DNA from: Sysuimicrobium calidum
Lineage (GTDB): Bacteria > Sysuimicrobiota > Sysuimicrobiia > Sysuimicrobiales > Sysuimicrobiaceae
DNA length: 27,468 nt
Assembly: GCA_031459935.1 (NCBI GenBank)
Contig: JAVKHN010000025.1
Span: forward strand, 1 to 27,468
Direction: 5' to 3'
Each line of letters starts with the position of its first letter. Position 1 is the stretch's first letter. The notes below the pieces were generated by a model. It worked only from the letters and a program-made list of their open reading frames with translations. It did not search any database and was not told where the DNA came from. Of the stretch, positions 1 through 7,322 are shown one piece after another. The position numbers and the translations under genes are program-made.

Positions 1-455
1 AGTGCGTCCACGCGCAGCTCCCCCACGACCTCCACCTTCCGCCCGGGAACGCCGAGCGCCACAAGCCGATGGGCCACTTCCTCCGTGGGAGTCCCGATCC
101 ACGAAAAGGCCCGGTGCCGGAAGGCGATGAGGGTGCGCTCCGTGTAGGCGAGGATCGGACACCGTGCCCGGCGGCCCAGCCGCACCGCGTACCACAGGTC
201 TCCGCCCAGGTGCACCACGCGATCCACCCGGAGGTGCCCCAAGCCCAGGCTCAGCCGGAGGCAAGCTCCGGGATCCAGCACCTCGTGGAAGAGGCCGGTT
301 CGCCGGGCCACCTCCGCCTCCCTTCCCGTGGCGTACTGGCAGGGAGGGAGGGCAAGCCGCACCGTGGTCCGGAACAGGCGCTGCAGGGCCCGGGCCACGG
401 GGATGGCCCAGCCCCACACCTCACCCGGACCGTTGCTCACTAGCAGCACCTCCAC
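1..455 (-). CDS. LpxB-like glycosyltransferase, N-terminal part (runs off left edge)
   Basis: Read on the minus strand from a GTG at 455, the frame stays open to the window edge (151 codons). The N-terminus has a beta strand followed by SNGPGEVWGWAIPV (residues 7-20), and later GGDLWYAVRLGRR and VGELRVDAL. This pattern is typical of lipid-A-disaccharide synthase (LpxB)-related glycosyltransferases, where the last motif usually reads VGNLMVDAL. These enzymes use nucleotide-sugar donors at the inner membrane; true LpxB makes the lipid A disaccharide. There is no good ribosome-binding site before the GTG, but a perfect TATAAT lies 6 bases upstream, so the message is probably leaderless. A GTG at 440 has a GGAGG in front of it but would cut off the first beta strand. 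It diverges from the LptD-like gene, which fits an envelope role. The donor and acceptor are unknown and the C-terminal half is outside the window. Confidence 0.7.
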   Translation of the reverse strand, partial: MEVLLVSNGPGEVWGWAIPVARALQRLFRTTVRLALPPCQYATGREAEVARRTGLFHEVLDPGACLRLSLGLGHLRVDRVVHLGGDLWYAVRLGRRARCPILAYTERTLIAFRHRAFSWIGTPTEEVAHRLVALGVPGRKVEVVGELRVDA

Positions 456-461
456 GCGGCC

Positions 462-467
462 ATTATA
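462..467 (-). promoter_or_regulatory. TATAAT -10 element for the LpxB-like gene (leaderless)
   Basis: The minus strand reads TATAAT at 467-462, a perfect consensus -10. Six bases separate it from the GTG at 455, the usual distance from a -10 element to the transcription start, so transcription would begin at or next to the start codon. No convincing -35 hexamer is seen about 17 bases further upstream. Confidence 0.5.
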
Positions 468-503
468 GGCAACGGAGGACAGCTGCAGCCCGGTCGAGAA
501 TTC

Positions 504-1967
504 TTGGAATCCGTGCGCGGGTGTTTGCTGGGAGTGCTGATCGTGTTCCTCCTGAGCTCGGAACTTGGGGCGCAGGAGCTGGTTCTGGAGGCAGACCGCG
601 TTCAGTACGATGCCACGGCCCGTACCCTGAAGGCTACGGGGAACGTACGGGTGCGGTACCTGGACGTGCGCCTGTGGGCGGATGAGGCGTTCGCGGACCT
701 GGGAAGAGGGGAGATCCTGGTGCAGGGGGGGGTGATCCTGGAGCAGGCGGGAAGGCGTCTTGCCGCGGACCGAATCCGTTACCGTCTCCGCACCCGCGAG
801 GCCTCCGCCACCCAGGCCCGTGCCGTGGTGGACGGCATCTACTACCGGGCCGAGGAGATCACGCTGCAGGGCAATGTCCTGCAGGCCTTTGATGCCCTGG
901 CCACCCTGTGTGATCCCGCATCTCCTCTGTTCCGCGTCATCGCCCGACGGATTGCGCTCGTGCCTGCTCAGCGGTTGGTGGCGGAGGACGCGAGCCTCTG
1001 GATGGGCAACATCCGGCTTTTGGGCCTGGGACGGCTCGAGGTCCCGCTCCGGGAGCGCCCCTTCGAGCAGTTCGCGAAGAGCCTTCCCCGGCCGGAGGCC
1101 GGATACGATGCGATCGGTGGACTCTGGGCGGCCCTGCGGTACCCCTACCGGGCCGGGGACCTCTCGGGAGAGGCCTACCTCCGCTACAGTGCCCTGTTGG
1201 GGCTTGAGGGGCGCAACCGCCTGTGGTATCCGATGTGGTCCCTGGAGCTGGTAACCGGAGCGTTGCGGGACGAGGAGAACCGCCCCTACGATGCCCTCGA
1301 ACTCCGGTACGCGCCGCCACCCGGACGGCTTCCGTTTCTTGCGGCCACCATGGCCACAACCCTGCTTGCAGGCGCCTACCGGGAACGGGTCACGGATGCG
1401 CAGAGTCCCAAGCTCGAGGGGGCCATGAGCCTCACGTGGGATCCGCTCTCGCTCTCCCCTCAAACCACCCTTGCCTTCTCCGCCTCTCTACGCGCAAGTC
1501 TATACCGGGACCGGTCCCTGATCGTACCCGCAGTGAACCTGGGTCTCACCCACCGGCTGGATGCCCGTTCTGCGGTGACGGGATCGTATACCCGGACGGA
1601 TCTCGTGGGCAGTAGCCCCTTTCTGTTCGATCTCCCGGATCGCACAGAGGCGGTGTCCGTGGGCTACGCATACGCAGGGCCCGGATTTGGGTTTGCCGCG
1701 GGCGTGGCCTACGACTTTGTACCTCGGCACCTGAAGCTTTCGGGAAGCGCATCCGCGGACCTATTGGACAACTGGCGGCTTGGCTTCTCCGCCGTCTACA
1801 ACGCCACCCGCTCTGGCTTTGAGGACCTGGACCTGATCGTGGGCACGCGGTGCGATTGCCTGTCGGTTTCCCTGACCTACCGGATGGTCCGTCGGGAGAT
1901 CTTCCTGAACTTCACCCTGACGCCTTCTCCCGCTCTGCGGATCGCCCTCCCCGAGCCGCCGGAGTAG
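504..1967 (+). CDS. LptD/OstA-like outer-membrane assembly protein (short form)
   Basis: This 487-residue exported protein has a hydrophobic signal segment (about residues 5-20, ending near LGAQE). An OstA/LptA-type beta-jellyroll domain follows at about 24-100 (LEADRVQYDATARTLKATGN, then repeated ATGN/VQGG/LQGN turns). The C-terminal two thirds consist of alternating amphipathic strands, as expected of an outer-membrane barrel. The end has CDCLSVSLTYRMVRREIFLN, which resembles the LptD C-terminus. LptD inserts lipopolysaccharide into the outer leaflet. At under 500 residues it is much shorter than the roughly 780 of E. coli LptD, as in some deep-branching diderms. The start is uncertain: TTG 504 has no ribosome-binding site, while an in-frame CTG at 483 sits 3 bases after GGAGGA (474-479) and would add seven residues. 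It is followed after 42 bases by the sugar phosphomutase. Function is inferred from architecture; an LptA-like or other barrel role is possible. Confidence 0.7.
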   Translation: MESVRGCLLGVLIVFLLSSELGAQELVLEADRVQYDATARTLKATGNVRVRYLDVRLWADEAFADLGRGEILVQGGVILEQAGRRLAADRIRYRLRTREASATQARAVVDGIYYRAEEITLQGNVLQAFDALATLCDPASPLFRVIARRIALVPAQRLVAEDASLWMGNIRLLGLGRLEVPLRERPFEQFAKSLPRPEAGYDAIGGLWAALRYPYRAGDLSGEAYLRYSALLGLEGRNRLWYPMWSLELVTGALRDEENRPYDALELRYAPPPGRLPFLAATMATTLLAGAYRERVTDAQSPKLEGAMSLTWDPLSLSPQTTLAFSASLRASLYRDRSLIVPAVNLGLTHRLDARSAVTGSYTRTDLVGSSPFLFDLPDRTEAVSVGYAYAGPGFGFAAGVAYDFVPRHLKLSGSASADLLDNWRLGFSAVYNATRSGFEDLDLIVGTRCDCLSVSLTYRMVRREIFLNFTLTPSPALRIALPEPPE

Positions 1968-2009
1968 CGGGGTCCATAATAGAGTAGAAAGGTACGAAGG
2001 AGGCAGCGC

Positions 2010-3407
2010 ATGACCGTTCAACCCCGCATCTTCCGGGAGTACGACATCCGGGGCGTGTTCGGCCAGGATCTCACGCCCGAGGTGGCCCAGGCCATCACCC
2101 GGGCCTATGCCCGCTACCTCGCGGACCGCGGAGTCCGGGAGGTGGTGGTGGGCCACGACAACCGTGCATCCTCCCCTGCGCTGCGGGACGCGGTGGTGGA
2201 AGCTCTGGTGCGCTCCGGGTGCGCGGTCACGGACGTCGGCATGGTGACCACCCCCGTGTTCTACTTCGCCCGGGTGCACCTGGGGATCGACGGCGGCATC
2301 ATGATCACCGCGAGCCACAATCCCCCCGAGTACAACGGATTCAAGCTCGCCCATGGATTCGGGACCCTGTACGGCCCGCAGATCCAGGAGATCCGGCGGC
2401 TGGTGGAGGCGGGGGTGTGGGTGGAGGGAGCAGGGAGCGTGCGGGAAGTGGACGTCAAGCCCGCCTACCGACAGATGCTCCGGGAGAAGGTGCAGCTCGG
2501 ACCGCGGCGGCTGCGGGTGGTGCTGGACTGCGGGAACGGCACCGCGAGCGTCATCGCCCCGCAGGCCCTCCGAGACCTCGGGGTAGAGGTCATCCCCCTG
2601 TACTGCGAGAGCGATCCCACTTTTCCCCACCACCACCCGGACCCCATCGATCCCCGCAACCTCCGGGACCTCATCCAGACCGTCCTCCAGCAGGGGGCAG
2701 ACGTGGGGATCGGCCTGGATGGAGACGGTGATCGAATCGGCGTGGTGGATGAGCGGGGTAAGATTGTCTGGGGGGATCAACTGATGATCCTGTACTGGCG
2801 GGAGATCCTCCCCAAGCATCCCGGTGCCGTGGCTCTCATCGAGGTGAAGTGCAGCCAGGCCCTGGTGGAGGAGGTGGAGCGTCTGGGAGGCAAACCCGTC
2901 TATTACAAGACCGGGCACTCCCTCATCAAGGCGAAGATGCGGGAGATCGGGGCGGTGTTTGCGGGCGAGATGAGCGGCCATATGTTCTTTGCGGACGAGT
3001 ACTACGGGTACGACGACGCGGTGTACGCCGCCGCGCGCCTGTTGCGCATCCTCTCCCACACGGAGAAGCCCCTCGGGGAACTGCTGGGCGACATTCCCCG
3101 CTATTCCGTGACCCCCGAGATCCGGGTGACGTGCCCGGATGAGCGCAAGTTCGAGGTGGTCGCGGAACTGGTGCGGTGCTTCAAGGACCGCTACCCGGTG
3201 GTGGACGTGGACGGTGCCCGGGTGATCTTCCCGGACGGGTGGGGGCTTGTACGGGCCAGCAACACCCAGCCCGTGCTGGTGGTACGTGCGGAAGGGAAGA
3301 CCCCGGAGGCGCTCAAGCGGATCAAGGGGATCCTGGAGGAGGCCCTGGCGGCCTTTCCGGAGTGCGGTCCCATTGACTGGCTGGAGACCGCGACGGGTGT
3401 ACGGTGA
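2010..3407 (+). CDS. Phosphomannomutase/phosphoglucomutase
   Basis: This 465-residue cytoplasmic enzyme of the alpha-D-phosphohexomutase family interconverts hexose 6-phosphate and 1-phosphate, the entry to GDP-mannose or dTDP-glucose/rhamnose precursors. All four family signatures are visible: the phosphoserine loop TASHNPPEYNG with Ser102, the metal loop DGDGD (Asp237, 239 and 241), the sugar-binding GEMSGH near 320, and the C-terminal phosphate loop RASNTQP near 423. The length is normal for the bifunctional AlgC/ManB-type enzyme. The ATG at 2010 has a strong AGGAGG a few bases upstream. Its stop overlaps the start of the DUF2993 gene. With rmlC and rmlD downstream, a glucose-1-phosphate supply for dTDP-rhamnose is plausible. 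Mannose versus glucose preference cannot be told from sequence, so no symbol is given. Confidence 0.92.
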   Translation: MTVQPRIFREYDIRGVFGQDLTPEVAQAITRAYARYLADRGVREVVVGHDNRASSPALRDAVVEALVRSGCAVTDVGMVTTPVFYFARVHLGIDGGIMITASHNPPEYNGFKLAHGFGTLYGPQIQEIRRLVEAGVWVEGAGSVREVDVKPAYRQMLREKVQLGPRRLRVVLDCGNGTASVIAPQALRDLGVEVIPLYCESDPTFPHHHPDPIDPRNLRDLIQTVLQQGADVGIGLDGDGDRIGVVDERGKIVWGDQLMILYWREILPKHPGAVALIEVKCSQALVEEVERLGGKPVYYKTGHSLIKAKMREIGAVFAGEMSGHMFFADEYYGYDDAVYAAARLLRILSHTEKPLGELLGDIPRYSVTPEIRVTCPDERKFEVVAELVRCFKDRYPVVDVDGARVIFPDGWGLVRASNTQPVLVVRAEGKTPEALKRIKGILEEALAAFPECGPIDWLETATGVR

Positions 3408-4126
3408 GCGGAAGAGAGCGGTGGGCCCACGGCCTTCTGGTCTGCGGACTCCTCTGTGCGCTGTGGAGCGTTCCCGTGCCGGCGGCCGGCTCGGAAGGCG
3501 CCGTTCGCGCCGCGTTTGCGGAGCTGCTGGGAGGTCCGCCGGTGCTCTACGTGGAGACCGTACCGGACCTCCACGAAGGGATGTACGCCCGGATCTCCCT
3601 GTATGCTCAGCGGGCCCGCATTGCGGGCCTGCGGGTGGACCACCTCTGGGTGCGGCTGCGGGGAGTAAGCCTGGATCCTGCGGGATTGAATCGGGGCTCG
3701 CTCCGGGTCCTCTCTCAGCGCGATGCGGCGCTACACGCCTTGGTGGGCCTTCGCAGCATCGAGGAGTTCCTTGCGCGGAATCCGGAGGTGGAGGAAGTCC
3801 GGCTCGAGTACGATCGGGGCCTCATCGCAGGCCGGGGGATCGTGCAGATGAGGGGGATTCCCGTGCGGGTGGGGATGGTGGTGGGGTTCGAGGCCATGGG
3901 AACCCCCGCGATCTACGTCCGTGTGCATGCCCTGCGGGTGAACGGAATTCCTCTGCCCGCCGCGGCGGTGGCGGAGTTCGAGCGTCGGATCAATCCCCTC
4001 CTGGACATGACGGAATGGCCTGTGTCGGTGCGCATCCGGTCCACGCGCATCACGCCCACCCACGTGGTGCTCACCACCCTGCGGCATCTCACCGACCCCT
4101 GTGACTTCTGCCAGGTGCCACCCTGA
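3404..4126 (+). CDS. Exported DUF2993 (LmeA-like) protein
   Basis: This is a 240-residue protein with a cleavable-type signal (hydrophobic stretch about 9-27, ending in VPAAGSE). The rest resembles the DUF2993 family: a long run of beta strands with IAGLRVDHLWVRLRGVSLD, then GLIAGRGIVQMRGIPVRVGM and a late LRVNGIPLP. Family members such as mycobacterial LmeA are periplasmic lipid-binding proteins of TULIP-like fold involved in envelope glycolipid metabolism. The GTG start overlaps the TGA of the phosphomutase (GTGA), so translation is coupled, and rmlC starts 10 bases after its stop. Its place inside a sugar-nucleotide operon suggests an envelope role. Family assignment is by overall pattern only. 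A pair of Cys near the C-terminus (CDFC) could form a disulphide or bind metal. Confidence 0.6.
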   Translation: MSGRERWAHGLLVCGLLCALWSVPVPAAGSEGAVRAAFAELLGGPPVLYVETVPDLHEGMYARISLYAQRARIAGLRVDHLWVRLRGVSLDPAGLNRGSLRVLSQRDAALHALVGLRSIEEFLARNPEVEEVRLEYDRGLIAGRGIVQMRGIPVRVGMVVGFEAMGTPAIYVRVHALRVNGIPLPAAAVAEFERRINPLLDMTEWPVSVRIRSTRITPTHVVLTTLRHLTDPCDFCQVPP

Positions 4127-4136
4127 GGGGAGCGGG

Positions 4137-4703
4137 ATGCCGTTCGCCTTCCTTCCCCTAGAGATTCCTGACGTGGTCTTGATCCGGCCCGGGGCGTTCG
4201 CGGACGCCCGTGGATTCTTCCTGGAAGCCTATCGGAGATCGGAGTTCGAGCGGAACGGGATCCCGGTGACCTTCGTGCAGGACAACTTTTCCCGCTCCAT
4301 CCGGCGGGGCGTCCTGCGGGGACTGCACTACCAGAAGGCCCCCAGAGCCCAGGGGAAGCTCGTGATGGTGCTCCGGGGGGAGATCTATGACGTGGCGGTG
4401 GACATCCGCCGTGCCTCGCCGACCTACGGCCAGTGGGTGGCGGTGACCCTCTCCGAGCGGGAGCACACCATGCTGTACATCCCTCCCGGGTTCGCGCACG
4501 GATTCTGCGTGCTGAGCGACGGGGCGGACGTGCTGTATAAGTGCACGGAGGAGTACGATCCCGCCCTCGACCGGGGCATCCGGTGGGACGACCCGGATCT
4601 GGGCATCCCCTGGCCGGTGAAGGACCCTCTGCTCTCCGAGAAGGATCGGGCGTGGCCTCGGCTGCGGGAGGCGGACCACAACTTCGTCTACGGGGAAGTG
4701 TGA
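4137..4703 (+). CDS. rmlC: dTDP-4-dehydrorhamnose 3,5-epimerase (RmlC)
   Basis: This 188-residue cupin-fold epimerase catalyses the third step of dTDP-L-rhamnose synthesis, converting dTDP-4-keto-6-deoxyglucose to dTDP-4-keto-L-rhamnose. Family motifs are complete: ARGFFLE near 24-30, FVQDNFSRS (47-54), the catalytic LRGLHYQ with His64, GEIYDVAVDIRRASPTYGQW (81-100), IPPGFAHGF (115-123) and VLYKCTEEYDP (132-142) carrying the expected Tyr. The ATG at 4137 is chosen because GAGGGGAG lies just upstream and the family N-terminus starts there; a GTG at 4101 lies inside the previous gene. It is followed by rmlD after 47 bases. RmlA and RmlB are not in the window, so the pathway must be completed elsewhere. 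Confidence 0.95.
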   Translation: MPFAFLPLEIPDVVLIRPGAFADARGFFLEAYRRSEFERNGIPVTFVQDNFSRSIRRGVLRGLHYQKAPRAQGKLVMVLRGEIYDVAVDIRRASPTYGQWVAVTLSEREHTMLYIPPGFAHGFCVLSDGADVLYKCTEEYDPALDRGIRWDDPDLGIPWPVKDPLLSEKDRAWPRLREADHNFVYGEV

Positions 4704-4750
4704 GCACTACGGGGCGTCCCCGGCAGGACTCCGGCGGAAGGGGGAGACGG

Positions 4751-5620
4751 GTGAGACAGGTGGTGGTGATCGGAGCCACGGGGCAGATGGGACGCGCGGT
4801 GGTTCGGGCCTTCGAGGAGGCGGGGGTGTACCCGGTAGGCCTCGGGCACGGGGAGGTGGAATGCGCAGATCCCGCCTCGGTGGCGGAGGCCATCCTCCCC
4901 CTGCGTCCGGAGGTGGTGGTGAACTGCGCGGGCTACGTGCGGGTGGATGAGTGCGAGGACCGGCCGGAGGTGGCGTTTCGGGTGAACGCCCTGGGCGCCC
5001 TGAACGTGGCCCGGATGTGTCGGGAGGCGCAGGCCCGCTGCGTGTACCTGAGCACAGACTACGTCTTCGACGGTGAGAAGATCACTCCCTACCGGGAGGA
5101 GGATCCACCAAACCCCATCAATGTGTACGGGGCCTCCAAGCTGGCCGGGGAGTACCTGGTGCGGCAGACCTGCCCGGACGCCCTGATCGTGCGGGTGGCG
5201 AGCTTGTTCGGGGGAGGCGGGTCCCGAGGTAAGGGCGGCAACTTCGTGCTCTCCGTGCTGGAGCGGGCCCGGTGCGGGGAACGCCTGCAGATGGTGGCGG
5301 ATATCCGGATGTCTCCCACCTACACGGTGGACGCGGCTCGGGCCCTGGTGGCCCTCGTGCGCCAGGGGGCGGTGGGGGTGTTCCACGTGGTCAACGAGGG
5401 ATCGTGCACCTGGTACGACCTCGCCTGCCAGACTCTCGCCCTGGTGGGGGGGAGGGCCGTGGTGCAGCCTGTCTCCCGGAATGCCTACCCCGCGCGGGCC
5501 CGGCGCCCGGCGAACTCCGCCCTCTCCACCACCAAACTGAAGGCATGGGGGATCCGCATGCGACCATGGGAGGAGGCCCTCACGGAGTACCTGGCCGCCC
5601 TCCGCGCCTCCGGATGGTGA
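4751..5620 (+). CDS. rmlD: dTDP-4-dehydrorhamnose reductase (RmlD)
   Basis: This 289-residue short-chain-type NAD(P)H reductase is the last step of dTDP-L-rhamnose synthesis. It shows the Rossmann loop GATGQMG (8-14), NCAGYVRVDECED (58-70), the LSTDYVFDG motif (100-108) and the catalytic Tyr126/Lys130 in VYGASK. The C-terminal part has the usual MVADIRMSPTY and a final RPWEEAL helix. The GTG at 4751 is the start: GGGGGAG precedes it and the beta strand RQVVVIGA follows directly. Upstream in-frame codons overlap rmlC and lack family similarity. The stop codon lies inside the first copy of an exact 22-bp tandem repeat. This is the last gene of the envelope block. Confidence 0.95.
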   Translation: MRQVVVIGATGQMGRAVVRAFEEAGVYPVGLGHGEVECADPASVAEAILPLRPEVVVNCAGYVRVDECEDRPEVAFRVNALGALNVARMCREAQARCVYLSTDYVFDGEKITPYREEDPPNPINVYGASKLAGEYLVRQTCPDALIVRVASLFGGGGSRGKGGNFVLSVLERARCGERLQMVADIRMSPTYTVDAARALVALVRQGAVGVFHVVNEGSCTWYDLACQTLALVGGRAVVQPVSRNAYPARARRPANSALSTTKLKAWGIRMRPWEEALTEYLAALRASGW

Positions 5621-5653
5621 AAAAAGCAGGACCGGATGGTGAAAAAAGCAGGA
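5610..5653 (+). repeat. Exact 22-bp tandem duplication across the rmlD stop
   Basis: Two identical, directly adjacent 22-base units occupy 5610-5631 and 5632-5653; each contains GGATGGTGAAAAAAGCAGGA. The first copy carries the last codons and TGA stop of rmlD, and the second is wholly non-coding. The A6 tract and lack of mismatches suggest a recent slippage or duplication event. The remaining intergenic stretch to 5761 shows no clear promoter or terminator. Confidence 0.9.
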
Positions 5654-5761
5654 GGAGAACAGGGGAATCTCATAGAATGCCATAAGACTTAAGGGATGTG
5701 TCAACAGCCCTGACTACAGGATCGTAGTTCGGGCAAAAACCAGCAGCGGGGGTGAGGAGAG

Positions 5762-7300
5762 ATGCGCAGATCCTGGAAGGTGGCCCTCGGGGCCCTCCTG
5801 GTCTTGAGCCTCGGCCTGGCGGGATTCGCGGGACCCGCGGAGCAGAAGCAGCGGGGAGGGGTCATCCGGATCGCAGAGCCTCCCGCGGGTGGGCCCATCG
5901 GGGTCCCGTGGCTCATGCCCATCTTCGGGATCCTCCCAGCGATCCCCGTCTACGAGACCCCGGTGTTCGTGGACGCGTGGAACCGGGTGTTTCCCAGGCT
6001 GGCGGAGCGGTGGGAGGTGGCTCCGGACCGAAAGGCCCTGATCCTCCGGTTTCGCCGGGGGGTGCTCTTCCAAGACGGGACGGAGCTCACCGCGGAGGCG
6101 GTCAAGTTCAACCTGGATCATCAGATCGAGGTCAAGCGACTCCCCTCGTACATCCAATCCGTGGATGTCGTGGATCGGTACACCGTACGGCTCAACCTCT
6201 CCCGGTGGGACAACGGCGTCTACCTGGCGCTGTCGGGGAGCGGTGCTCTGATCGCCTCTCCCACCAACATCCGCCGGTTGGGTGTGGAGCGGGCCCAGTG
6301 GCAGCCGGTGGGAACCGGCCCCTTCCGGATCACCCGGTACGATCCCAACGCGTACGCGGACTTCGTGCGGTTCGATCGGTACTGGGATCGGCCGAAGCCC
6401 TACCTGGATCGCATTGAGCTCCGGTTCTTCGGCCAAGCGGAGCCCCTGACCATCCAGGCGGCCCTTCTGGCGGGTCAGTTAGACGTGGCCCGGTTTGCGG
6501 ATCCCCAGATCGTGAACCAGCTGCGACAGACAGGAAGGTTTGACGTCATCACCGGGCCTCCCTCCCGAGCTATCCTCATGCTCATCCCCGACAGTACGAA
6601 CCCGGATTCTCCCTTCGCGGACCCGCGGGTACGGGAGGCCGTGGGGTACGCGCTGGACCGAGAGGGCTTGGCGCGGGTCCTGGGAGCGGGCCTGGGGCAA
6701 CCCTGGAACCAGATCGCTCCCCCGGAGAGCCCTGCGGTCCTGAGCGACTACCGGGGAACCACGTACAACGTGCAGCGGGCCCGGGAGCTGCTGGCCCAGG
6801 CCGGGTATCCAAACGGCTTCAGCACCCGGCTGATCGTGGCGTTCTACCTGCAGCGGGATGTGGGGGTCGCGTTGCAGCAGGCCCTGCAGCAGGTGGGGAT
6901 TCGGACGGAGCTGGAGCTGCCGCAGATCGGCCGCTACGTGGAGTACCAACGGAAGGGCTGGCGGGGGCTGCTGGTGCACCTCTACGGCTACTTCCCGAAC
7001 TTCAATAGCTACGTCGGATTCTACCTCTCGGATACCGCTGCGGAGGTGTGGGCCAGCCTGAAGCGTCCGGAGGGACTGCAGAAGCTGCTGGAGGAGTCCG
7101 CAGGGACCCTCACCCCGCAGCGCCACAAGCTCCAGCAGCTGCACCGGATGCTCCTGCAGGATCACACCGTGATCCCCGTGTACACTCACCCCGGGGCCGC
7201 GGTGGTAGTCCGCAAGGGGATCCGGGACACCGGGCACCTTCAGGGGGCTACCTGGCCCTTCTGGAAGCCCGCGGAGGCGTGGATCAGTCGGCAGCAGTAA
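5762..7300 (+). CDS. Family-5 ABC transporter solute-binding protein (peptide/nickel type), orphan
   Basis: This 512-residue exported binding protein belongs to the DppA/OppA/NikA family (SBP_bac_5). A Sec signal peptide (positively charged start, hydrophobic 6-20, cleavage near GFAGPAE) has no lipobox cysteine. Family landmarks are RLAERWEVAPD, the LRFRRGVLFQDGTELTAEAVKFNLD segment, QPVGTGPFRI, FDRYWD and ADPRVREAVGYALDREGL. Such proteins capture peptides, metals or oligosaccharides in the periplasm for a two-permease, two-ATPase importer, none of which is encoded next to it. Translation starts at ATG 5762 after GAGGAG. The alcohol dehydrogenase follows after 22 bases, so the two may be co-transcribed. 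The ligand cannot be predicted. Confidence 0.9.
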   Translation: MRRSWKVALGALLVLSLGLAGFAGPAEQKQRGGVIRIAEPPAGGPIGVPWLMPIFGILPAIPVYETPVFVDAWNRVFPRLAERWEVAPDRKALILRFRRGVLFQDGTELTAEAVKFNLDHQIEVKRLPSYIQSVDVVDRYTVRLNLSRWDNGVYLALSGSGALIASPTNIRRLGVERAQWQPVGTGPFRITRYDPNAYADFVRFDRYWDRPKPYLDRIELRFFGQAEPLTIQAALLAGQLDVARFADPQIVNQLRQTGRFDVITGPPSRAILMLIPDSTNPDSPFADPRVREAVGYALDREGLARVLGAGLGQPWNQIAPPESPAVLSDYRGTTYNVQRARELLAQAGYPNGFSTRLIVAFYLQRDVGVALQQALQQVGIRTELELPQIGRYVEYQRKGWRGLLVHLYGYFPNFNSYVGFYLSDTAAEVWASLKRPEGLQKLLEESAGTLTPQRHKLQQLHRMLLQDHTVIPVYTHPGAAVVVRKGIRDTGHLQGATWPFWKPAEAWISRQQ

Positions 7301-7322
7301 AGGCAGTAAAGGGAGGGGGAGG

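Noticed and set aside
1761..3059. A 432-codon open frame on the minus strand opposite the LptD-like and phosphomutase genes
   Set aside because: It is antisense to a complete, motif-rich enzyme, shows His/Pro/Asp-rich low-complexity composition typical of GC-rich shadow frames, and has no family motif.
5699..5704. A perfect TTGACA on the minus strand in the gap before the family-5 binding protein
   Set aside because: No -10 element is found 16-18 bases downstream and it would point into the 3' end of rmlD with no gene to serve.
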